Positions 1 through 6,550 of a stretch of 64,000 bases of DNA are shown here, piece after piece; positions within the stretch are counted from its first letter, which is position 1; every line of letters begins with the position of its first letter. Below the pieces are notes generated by a model. The model did no database searches. It saw nothing but the letters and a program-made list of their open reading frames with translations, and was not told the origin of the DNA. This stretch comes from Aquimarina sp. ERC-38 (GTDB taxonomy: Bacteria; Bacteroidota; Bacteroidia; Flavobacteriales; Flavobacteriaceae): the NCBI RefSeq assembly GCF_026222555.1, contig NZ_CP098511.1, positions 4,259,501-4,323,500 of the forward strand, written 5' to 3'. A program made the translations under genes and the position numbers.

Positions 1-995
1 TATCCGATAGCGAGTTTTGCTGCTATTTTTGCAATCGGATATCCGGTAGCTTTTGACGCCAATGCGGAAGATCTGGATACCCTCGGATTAATTTCGATAG
101 CAATAATATCTTCTTTTTCATCCGGACTTACCGCAAATTGTACGTTACATCCTCCGGCAAACTCACCAATACTTCGCATCATATGGATTGCCATATCCCG
201 CATCCGCTGAAAGGTCTTATCACTTAAGGTCATCGCCGGAGCTACGGTGATGGAGTCCCCAGTATGAATTCCCATAGGATCCATGTTTTCGATCGTACAG
301 ATAATCACTACATTGTTATTGTCATCTCGTAACAACTCTAACTCATACTCTTTCCAGCCGATCAAGGCTTTATCAATCATTACTTCATGAATGGGAGAAG
401 TTTCTAAGCCATGCGTTAATTTATCATCAAATTCTTCTTCGGTAAATACAAAAGAAGCTCCTGCCCCACCCAGAGTAAATGAGGATCGAATCACTAATGG
501 AAAACCAAACTCCTGAGCAATTTCTTTTCCTTTTAAATAAGAACCGGCAGTTGCCTGCGGAGCCATTCCAATACCAATCTCAAGCATCAGCTCCCTAAAT
601 TTCTCACGATCTTCAGTAATATTAATAGCATCAATATCTACTCCGATAATAGAAACTTCAAAATCTTCCCAAATTCCTTTTTCGTCTGCTTCAATACAAA
701 GATTTAAAGCGGTTTGCCCTCCCATAGTGGGTAGTACCGCGTCGATTTCGGGATGATTCTTTAATATTTCAATAATAGACTTGGTGGTTAACGGCTTAAG
801 ATACACATGATCTGCCATCGACGGGTCGGTCATTATGGTTGCCGGATTGGAATTAATTAGTATGGTTTTAATTCCATCTTCTCGCAAGGATCGTAATGCC
901 TGGGTTCCCGAATAATCAAATTCACAAGCTTGACCAATAATAATTGGCCCGGAACCAATAATTAGAATTGTTTTTAAAGAATCATTTTTTGGCAT
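1..995 (-). CDS. carB: Carbamoyl-phosphate synthase large subunit, N-terminal part (runs off left edge)
   Basis: Reading the minus strand from the ATG at 993-995 gives about 331 residues with no stop before the window edge. The protein starts MPKNDSLKTILIIGSGP and carries the CarB N-terminal signature GSGPIIIGQACEFDYSG at about residues 14-30, then the motifs PTMGGQTALN, IRSSFTLGGAG and EINPRVSRSSALASKATGYP of the first ATP-grasp (carboxyphosphate) half. The enzyme makes carbamoyl phosphate from bicarbonate, glutamine-derived ammonia and two ATP for arginine and pyrimidine synthesis. The rest of the gene (normally about 950 residues or more in all) and any carA partner lie outside the window. 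Identification is secure; only completeness is unknown. Confidence 0.97.
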   Translation of the reverse strand, partial: MPKNDSLKTILIIGSGPIIIGQACEFDYSGTQALRSLREDGIKTILINSNPATIMTDPSMADHVYLKPLTTKSIIEILKNHPEIDAVLPTMGGQTALNLCIEADEKGIWEDFEVSIIGVDIDAINITEDREKFRELMLEIGIGMAPQATAGSYLKGKEIAQEFGFPLVIRSSFTLGGAGASFVFTEEEFDDKLTHGLETSPIHEVMIDKALIGWKEYELELLRDDNNNVVIICTIENMDPMGIHTGDSITVAPAMTLSDKTFQRMRDMAIHMMRSIGEFAGGCNVQFAVSPDEKEDIIAIEINPRVSRSSALASKATGYPIAKIAAKLAIG

Positions 996-1042
996 GGGTG
1001 TGGTAATATATAATATTGTAAAGTTATTTATGAGATATAAAA

Positions 1043-1072
1043 AAAGGTGTTACTCTTAAAAGAAACACCTTT
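1043..1072 (-). terminator. Intrinsic terminator of rpmH
   Basis: A 9-bp perfect stem (aaaggtgtt / aacaccttt) with a 12-nt loop. On the minus strand it is followed by a run of eight T. It lies 22 bp after the rpmH stop codon, so it ends the rpmH transcript before the carB promoter region. Confidence 0.8.
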
Positions 1073-1094
1073 ATTATTTACTAGTGACGAATCA

Positions 1095-1253
1095 TTAGTG
1101 TTTATGTCTTATCTCCGAAGATACGGATAATTTCTTTCTGCCTTTTGCTCTTCTTCTCGCCAGCACTTTTCTTCCGTTTACAGAAGCCATCCGTTCTCTA
1201 AAACCGTGCTTATTCTTTCTTTTTCTTTTTGAGGGCTGAAATGTTCTTTTCAT
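1095..1253 (-). CDS. rpmH: 50S ribosomal protein L34
   Basis: A 52-residue basic protein read on the minus strand, starting [20 protein letters not shown] and containing the L34 hallmark [22 protein letters not shown]. The length is slightly above the usual 44-47 because of a short extra C-terminal tail ([10 protein letters not shown]), which is common in Bacteroidetes. It is a structural protein of the large ribosomal subunit. A near-perfect promoter lies about 80 bp upstream and a terminator directly downstream, so it appears to be transcribed alone. In many bacteria rpmH sits next to rnpA and dnaA; here its neighbour is carB instead. Confidence 0.97.
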   Translation of the reverse strand: MKRTFQPSKRKRKNKHGFRERMASVNGRKVLARRRAKGRKKLSVSSEIRHKH

Positions 1254-1332
1254 CGTAACTGGCTATCTTTATATTTCTTCTTTAGAAAATCTTCGTTTAT
1301 GGTTTAGAATTTACTTACTCTAAAACTGCGGG

Positions 1333-1362
1333 CAAATATACGAAGAGTTTTTACTTTGGCAA
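1333..1362 (-). promoter_or_regulatory. Bacteroidetes-type promoter of rpmH
   Basis: On the minus strand: TTG, 19 bases, TATATTTG. This matches exactly the Flavobacterium consensus TTG-N17/23-TAnnTTTG. The start of transcription would fall near 1325, leaving a leader of about 70 nt. A second TACATTTG sits a little further upstream. Confidence 0.75.
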
Positions 1363-1502
1363 ATGTATATTTTAAAATTATTTATCCAAAAAAAATACGT
1401 TCTTTGCAAAATTGAAATTTTATCGTGAATATACTTGAGAAAACAAATGAATAAAAGATTTTCAGCAGGTTATCGATTCACGATGTAATTAGGTTTTACT
1501 TT

Positions 1503-2018
1503 ATGTATAATAAAAATATTAAATTAATTATTGCTGCTTTGATAGTAGGTATTGCTATTTGGCAAATTATTGAAGGATATATTGGCAATGGTATTATGCT
1601 TTTCTTACTTGCCGGCATCTTTGTTTTTCTTTATTTTAAAAACGAATTTATCCTGTTATCATTCTTAAAATTAAGAAAACAGGATTTTGAAGGTGCCAAA
1701 ACCTGGTTATCGAAGATCAAAAATCCGGAAACAGCCCTTACTACCAAACAACATGGGTACTATAATTATTTATTTGGGATTATGAATGCTCAAACGAATA
1801 TTACCCAAGCCGAAAAATATTTGAAAAAAGCAGTTAAGTTAGGGCTATCTATGGATCAAGATCTGGCTGTAGCCAAACTAAATCTTGCCGGTATTGCTAT
1901 GACTAAAAGACGTAAACGAGAAGCGCAATTGTTACTAACCGAAGCAAAGAAATTAGACAAACACAACATGCTAAAAGAACAAATCACTATGATGAAGCAA
2001 CAGATGAAAAAAATCTAA
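1503..2018 (+). CDS. Small membrane protein with TPR-like C-terminal part
   Basis: A 171-residue protein. Two hydrophobic helices, about residues 8-24 and 30-50, form a hairpin in the inner membrane. The remaining 120 residues are helical, and the segment around 85-150 (YYNYLFGIMNAQ, AEKYLKKAVKLGL, AVAKLNLAGIAM, EAQLLLTEAKKLD) has the spacing of two to three degenerate tetratricopeptide repeats. This suggests a cytoplasmic protein-binding platform at the membrane. I do not recognise a named family, and no partner gene is adjacent. No terminator is obvious downstream. Confidence 0.8.
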   Translation: MYNKNIKLIIAALIVGIAIWQIIEGYIGNGIMLFLLAGIFVFLYFKNEFILLSFLKLRKQDFEGAKTWLSKIKNPETALTTKQHGYYNYLFGIMNAQTNITQAEKYLKKAVKLGLSMDQDLAVAKLNLAGIAMTKRRKREAQLLLTEAKKLDKHNMLKEQITMMKQQMKKI

Positions 2019-2169
2019 TTGTTAATTAAGGCATACTATTTGTAAACTTCTTAGCGTTAGTAAGGTGTTGTTTGATTACGGAAGGTTGTGAGGTATTTTC
2101 TAAATTATTGGGAAAATAGTATCTTTAACAAATTATTTAGATTTTACACAACATCTATAAAAGTTTTGT

Positions 2170-3039
2170 ATGAAAAATTTGTTTGTTGTTCTATGTATTA
2201 GTGTATTTACTATTTCTTCATACGCACAATTAGAAACTAAAGTTCCTTTTTCCGTAGCTATTGCAGCGCATATTAAAAAGTATAATATCAAAAGTAAAAA
2301 TGCGTATAAGGAGCAAGATATAGAATACGCAGAATTTCTTTTTGACTCTTTGGTAAATAATCACCTGGTTGGAACTTATATGGATAATTTTACCATGAAC
2401 CCTATTAAAGGAGATCCGGTAAAATTTGAAGAATTAAAGAAACCTATCTTTTTAATTACCTATGCTACCTGGTGTGTTCCTGGTGAAGGACAGGTTCCTG
2501 CATTAAATGACCTGGTTGACCGGTTTCATGATCAAATTGATTTTGTGGTACTCTTTTGGGATACCCCCGAAAAAATTAAAACTGTAGAGCGAGATTATAG
2601 CAATCAGGCACACTTGTTTTATGTAGATGAGCGAACGAATAGGGATACTTATATTATTAATAATCTAAAACATTCTTTAGGTTTTCCTATGATGTACTAT
2701 CTTGATAATGACAAAAAATTGTTAGGTATTGAGAAAGTGGTATCTCATCATAGTTCGGAAACTTTAAGTAATTCCTACTCCATACATTTTAATTCGTTAT
2801 CTAAAGGAGTTTCTACGTTAATTGCTAACTTAGATCTGGAAAGTGAAGATGATATTGAAAGTGAATTAGCTATTGATGAGACTCCTGAGTCCTCGGAAAA
2901 AGGTAAAAAGAAAAAGTCTAAGAGAGACCTTCGTACGGAAGAAGAACGTAGGATTGATGAAGAATACGAATTGTATTTAAGACAAAAGAAAATTGATTCT
3001 ATCAAAAGGCTTAAAATGAAATTAGGACCTAATAATTAG
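2170..3039 (+). CDS. Exported thioredoxin-fold protein with a single active-site cysteine
   Basis: A 289-residue protein with a signal peptide (about 1-19, ending SSYAQ). Residues about 65-200 resemble the TlpA/thioredoxin fold: a GTYMDNFTMNPIKGDPVKFEELK lead-in strand region, then ITYATWCVPGEGQVP at 97-110 where the redox motif belongs, and GFP at 171-173 as the cis-proline loop. The usual CxxC is CVPG, so only Cys102 remains and disulphide exchange of the normal kind is unlikely. Residues about 225-289 form a highly charged tail rich in Glu and Lys, ending in a helix. It is probably periplasmic. The role could be a chaperone, a peroxiredoxin-like function or a binding protein; I cannot choose between these. 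Confidence 0.75.
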   Translation: MKNLFVVLCISVFTISSYAQLETKVPFSVAIAAHIKKYNIKSKNAYKEQDIEYAEFLFDSLVNNHLVGTYMDNFTMNPIKGDPVKFEELKKPIFLITYATWCVPGEGQVPALNDLVDRFHDQIDFVVLFWDTPEKIKTVERDYSNQAHLFYVDERTNRDTYIINNLKHSLGFPMMYYLDNDKKLLGIEKVVSHHSSETLSNSYSIHFNSLSKGVSTLIANLDLESEDDIESELAIDETPESSEKGKKKKSKRDLRTEEERRIDEEYELYLRQKKIDSIKRLKMKLGPNN

Positions 3040-3202
3040 ATAGCTAAATCAACATTAAATAACAGGAATTTTTCATTAAAAAAATTCAAACCTCTGTATT
3101 AAGAAGCTTTGCTTCAACTCTGGTTATTCTTTTGTTTATTGACATAATCTTCGATTTTTTCTTTATAAATCTCTTTCTAAGCCATTTTATTCATCTAGCT
3201 GT

Positions 3203-3259
3203 AACGATTAGCCTTAATTCTAACAGCGATAGCCATTGTAAATCTTTACCGGACACTAA
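3203..3259 (-). repeat. Left arm of an inverted repeat around the TauE gene
   Basis: Reverse-complemented, this stretch begins ttagtgtccggtaaagat and closely resembles 3675-3738. The two copies face each other and bracket the TauE/SafE gene. The first bases of this copy overlap the TAG stop codon of that gene. A third related copy lies at 54756-54800. Confidence 0.65.
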
Positions 3260-3627
3260 GGTTTCGAAAAGATCATCCGGGCGGCAACGATTAAGAGTAC
3301 TATACCGAAAATTCTTTTTAAAAGTAGCTGATTAATAGAAATCGCAAATTTACTACCTAGATATCCACCTATAATAAAAGTAATTGCTATAATAACCGCA
3401 AACTTAAGATTAACATATCCTTCTTTATAATAATTAAAAGCGGCAAGTAAGGTTACTGGAATAGATAATACGGCAAGACTGGTACCTTGTGCTTCATGCT
3501 GAGTAAAACTAAGCCATAACACTAGTAATGGAATCATTACGACACTCCCGCCTATACCCATGGTACCACTTAAAAAACCGGCAATTAAACCGATGACCAC
3601 CAGTGATGCAATTGTAGTAAAGTCCAT
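3256..3627 (-). CDS. Half-size TauE/SafE (TSUP) family membrane permease
   Basis: A 123-residue, very hydrophobic protein with about four membrane helices and the TSUP motif GFLSGTMGIGGSVVMIPLL near the N-terminus, followed by HEAQGTSLAVLSIPVTLLAAFNYY. Family members usually have about 250 residues with two inverted halves; single-half forms of about 120 residues are common in Flavobacteriaceae and probably dimerise. The proposed role is export of sulfite or organosulfonates, but the substrate is not readable from sequence. The gene is flanked by inverted copies of a dispersed repeat, and its stop codon sits on the repeat boundary. Confidence 0.85.
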   Translation of the reverse strand: MDFTTIASLVVIGLIAGFLSGTMGIGGSVVMIPLLVLWLSFTQHEAQGTSLAVLSIPVTLLAAFNYYKEGYVNLKFAVIIAITFIIGGYLGSKFAISINQLLLKRIFGIVLLIVAARMIFSKP

Positions 3628-3674
3628 ACTACAATATTACATAAATTAAGTGTGGTATAAATTATAAAAAATCA

Positions 3675-3738
3675 TTAGTTTCCGGTAAAGATTCAAGATC
3701 GCTATCGCTCCTAGAAACAAGAATCAAGACTAATCATT
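3675..3738 (+). repeat. Right arm of the inverted repeat around the TauE gene
   Basis: Begins ttagtttccggtaaagattc and includes gatcgctatcgctcctag and aagactaatcatt. It is the inverted partner of 3203-3259 and shares its middle with 54756-54800. It looks like a degenerate copy of a dispersed intergenic element. Confidence 0.65.
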
Positions 3739-3783
3739 ATAGTATTGAAATTCAATATTGTAATAAATATTTACGTTAAAAAA

Positions 3784-3863
3784 CAAATTACTTTTAAAAA
3801 AGTGAAAAAGCAACCTCCAAACAGTTCAAAGTTTGGAATTACCTTATTTTACTATGCTTTATA
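3784..3863 (+). repeat. Dispersed intergenic repeat, copy 1
   Basis: About 80 bp that align without gaps to 15013-15092 with roughly 83 percent identity by eye. Shared blocks are aaattacttt, aaaaaagtgaaaa, attaccttat and ttactatg. A small hairpin (ccaaac / gtttgg) sits in the middle of this copy. No coding potential is seen. The rest of the 298-bp gap 3628-3925 holds the inverted-repeat arm and AT-rich sequence only. Confidence 0.65.
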
Positions 3864-3925
3864 AACTTTTACTTATTTAACCGGACACTAATAAAAAAAA
3901 GGATTTCTTATTTAAAGGCTCCTGG

Positions 3926-4915
3926 TTATTCTCTGATGGTATCCATAAGCATCTCTTTAATTTCAATATTTTGATTAGATGCTATTTTATAATGCCCCTC
4001 TTTAGGAATCTGGATAAGGTATTCTTTTCCACTTGCATTATTAAGATGGGTTTCTCTTAACCAGGGATTATGTAGTTTTAAAATTTTATAATTGATTTTA
4101 TATTTAGCCGCAAACTCATTAAAGTCGGTTATAGGCTCTTCTACTAATACATTGAAGGTAGGTATATGACTGTAGAGATCTCTTTTCTTAAAATTAAACC
4201 CATACTTTCTGGGGTTACTTAGAATCTCTTTCATAGCTGCAATCCTAAATACATAGCGTCCTGTTTCCTGACCTAATAACAAATCGTAATAAGAGGTTGC
4301 ATTTTGACGTTCTAACTGCTTACGTATTCCCGCATTTCCCGCATTATAAGCAGCTGCAGCCAGGGTCCAGGTTCCTAAACGTTCTTTTGCAGCTTTCAAA
4401 TATTTACAAGCCACCCGGGTAGCTTTTTCTATATGATAGCGTTCGTCGACGTTTTGATTAATTTCTAACCCGTATTCTCTACCGGTTGTTTTTAAAATTT
4501 GCCAGAATCCGGTAGCTCTGGCAGGAGAAACTGCTTGAGTTAAACCACTTTCTATTACTGCCAGGTATTTAAAGTCATCCGGAAGGCCTTCTTCTTTTAA
4601 GATAGGTTCGATAACGGGAAAATACTTATGAGCTCTTTTAAACAATAACAAACCGTTAGACTGCCAATAAGTATTTACTAATAATTCCCGATCCATTCGT
4701 TCTCGTATATCCGGATTCTCTACCGGCACTAATTCCCCAGCAAAATTAATATTCTCCGGCATCGGGACAGCGTACACATTATAATCATTAATTAAAGATT
4801 CTGTAAGAATTTTATGTTCTTCTTTTTTTATCGGATCGACTTTTGTAGCATTTATCAGTAATAAAAGGGAAAACAAGGTTCCTAATACAAATAACACATT
4901 TTTAAGCACACCCAT
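3926..4915 (-). CDS. Lytic murein transglycosylase, MltD-like
   Basis: A 329-residue protein with an N-terminal hydrophobic segment (about 5-24). The SLT (goose-lysozyme-like) domain spans about 105-225, with the catalytic Glu122 in AVIESGLTQAVSP, the ATGFWQI motif at 134-140 and AAAYNAGNAGI at 187-197, all typical of transglycosylase family 1. Residues about 270-320 (YKINYKILKLHNPWLRE, YLIQIPKEG) resemble one LysM peptidoglycan-binding module. The enzyme cleaves glycan strands to 1,6-anhydromuropeptides in the periplasm. The full-length MltD family often has more LysM repeats. Confidence 0.9.
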   Translation of the reverse strand: MGVLKNVLFVLGTLFSLLLLINATKVDPIKKEEHKILTESLINDYNVYAVPMPENINFAGELVPVENPDIRERMDRELLVNTYWQSNGLLLFKRAHKYFPVIEPILKEEGLPDDFKYLAVIESGLTQAVSPARATGFWQILKTTGREYGLEINQNVDERYHIEKATRVACKYLKAAKERLGTWTLAAAAYNAGNAGIRKQLERQNATSYYDLLLGQETGRYVFRIAAMKEILSNPRKYGFNFKKRDLYSHIPTFNVLVEEPITDFNEFAAKYKINYKILKLHNPWLRETHLNNASGKEYLIQIPKEGHYKIASNQNIEIKEMLMDTIRE

Positions 4916-4977
4916 AAAATTAAAGATTACTGATTTATAATAGATTCGAGTTGTTAAAAATACTATAATATTTTCAA

Positions 4978-5646
4978 TTAGCCATAGTTTTCGTCGATAA
5001 TTTTAGGTAGGTTATCGTTAAACCAGCGTGCACGATTGATGATCATGGCATGAGTACCACCTTTGATAATTATACAATTTTTGATATGAATAATTGGAAA
5101 AACCACATCTTTATCCCCGTGAATATGAATAATATCCGGATCGGGTTCCGTCTTATCCCAATGAACAATTTTTTCAATGGACCAATCCAGGTATGTTTTA
5201 TCTTTGACAGATAAGTATTTTTGATAAAGAGCTGCTCTTTTTTTAGCAAAATCCCCAAAAGCCAACTTTTCCCAATTTTCTATTTTAGAAATTAATGAAG
5301 TGGGAAAGAATCGATATGCTTTGGTCTTACCGACCACTCGTATCCGATTGGGAAATTCGGCATTACATTTAACACTGGAAACAATAATCACTTTACTAGC
5401 CTTAATAAATTTACTCATTTCCTGCACTACAATTCCACCAAAAGAAACTCCTAGTAGAACGCAAGGTTCATTTTTGATAACTACAGTCATTCGTTTGGCA
5501 TAATCTGGCAAGGATTCGTCTTTTTTAGGAATCTTCCAGGGTATTAAGTGAATTGCAAAACGATCTTCGGGTAACTTAATATGTTCAAAAATGGAGACGT
5601 CTGCCGCCATCCCCGGAACAAAAAAAACATGAGTAACTCGCTCCAT
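4978..5646 (-). CDS. Alpha/beta hydrolase
   Basis: A 222-residue cytoplasmic protein. The nucleophile elbow LLGVSFGGIVV places Ser68 as nucleophile; HIHGDKDVVFP (about 174-184) supplies the acid, Asp178 or Asp180; and GGTHAMI supplies His199. The oxyanion loop is FVPGMAAD near residue 10. This is the complete triad of the fold, so an esterase or thioesterase activity is likely, but the substrate is unknown. It lies 62 bp upstream of the transglycosylase on the same strand, so the two may be co-transcribed. Confidence 0.85.
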   Translation of the reverse strand: MERVTHVFFVPGMAADVSIFEHIKLPEDRFAIHLIPWKIPKKDESLPDYAKRMTVVIKNEPCVLLGVSFGGIVVQEMSKFIKASKVIIVSSVKCNAEFPNRIRVVGKTKAYRFFPTSLISKIENWEKLAFGDFAKKRAALYQKYLSVKDKTYLDWSIEKIVHWDKTEPDPDIIHIHGDKDVVFPIIHIKNCIIIKGGTHAMIINRARWFNDNLPKIIDENYG

Positions 5647-5865
5647 TCTAGGTATTTTAACAGTACGATATTAGATTATAAGGGCTAATTTCGGTATCTT
5701 TACAGCACAAATTAAAGAATACTTTTTATATCTGATCATCGTTACACTTAATTTTTTACTAAATAAACAGTAGCTGACAAACCCTCGTGAGCGTGAATTA
5801 TTGGTTATTGATAAATAGTGTTTCAGGATCTTTTTTTATAATTTTTAAACTAAACAAAATATCTT

Positions 5866-6177
5866 ATGGAGAATTTGAGCGAAGTTGCGCTAGAAGTAGT
5901 TGATAATGAATTTTTACGTCAGTTTGAAACCACCATTGAAGGTGAAAAGGCTAAAATTGAATATGCGCAACAGGAAAGGAAAATTTTTCTAACAAAGCTT
6001 ATTATGAGTGAAGAGCATATTGAAAAGGGATTTGCAGATGATTTTATTATTGCCGTATTTTCTATTATAGAAGATCGAAACATCAGATTGGTACCTACCA
6101 GTCCGATTATTGCTAAGTTTATGAAGAAAAACCGAAGAAAATATAAAAGCTTATTACCTGTAGGTATTAACTTATAG
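5866..6177 (+). CDS. Short GNAT-like N-acetyltransferase (YjdJ / GTNAT type)
   Basis: A 103-residue protein with the pattern of the small acetyltransferase family Acetyltransf_CG: VVDNEFLRQFETTIEGEKAKIEY, QERKIFLTKLIM, and IRLVPTSPIIAKFMKKN (residues about 75-92), the last giving the acetyl-CoA loop and the conserved S/P-x-x-x-x-F helix. Members of this family have about 95-105 residues, so it is complete. The acceptor is not known. A terminator follows 20 bp after the stop. Confidence 0.85.
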   Translation: MENLSEVALEVVDNEFLRQFETTIEGEKAKIEYAQQERKIFLTKLIMSEEHIEKGFADDFIIAVFSIIEDRNIRLVPTSPIIAKFMKKNRRKYKSLLPVGINL

Positions 6178-6541
6178 TAATTAAACAAACATTTACAAAA
6201 GCCTTTAACTTTAAAGTTGAAGGCTTTTTTGTTTTCTATTTTGAGTACTATACAACCTATTATAAAACTCTCTTCTACAAATTTTTAAGATGACTTACCT
6301 AAAATAATTTCCCTCTTAAAATTTTCACAAATTTTATAGGAGGTCTATTTAAAATTCATAGTATTGTACTTCATAAATACAATAGGATTTTAAGGTTATA
6401 TCCCCACTATAACTAATTCATTTAAGTCCTTTTCTCGTCATATTTCAAATAACCTGAAAATTTATAAATTTTATTCTAGCAAGGTATTTCTTAGCTATCA
6501 ATTATCATTTGTGAAAAATTAATTTAATTATTTATACTAAC
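6178..6541 (+). other. Intergenic gap, no gene seen
   Basis: 364 bp of AT-rich sequence. Apart from the terminator at 6198-6230 I see no ORF, repeat or RNA signature. The right part presumably contains the promoter of the T9SS protein gene. Confidence 0.6.
6198..6230 (+). terminator. Intrinsic terminator after the small acetyltransferase
   Basis: Stem agcctttaacttt / aaagttgaaggct with one mismatch and almost no loop, followed by six T. Its position 20 bp after the stop at 6177 fits rho-independent termination. Confidence 0.8.
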
Positions 6542-6550
6542 ATGTATTCT

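Noticed and set aside
3132-3335. 67-codon open frame on the plus strand
   Set aside because: It overlaps the repeat arm and the end of the TauE gene, has no family pattern and has repetitive Phe/Ile/Leu content typical of AT-rich noise.
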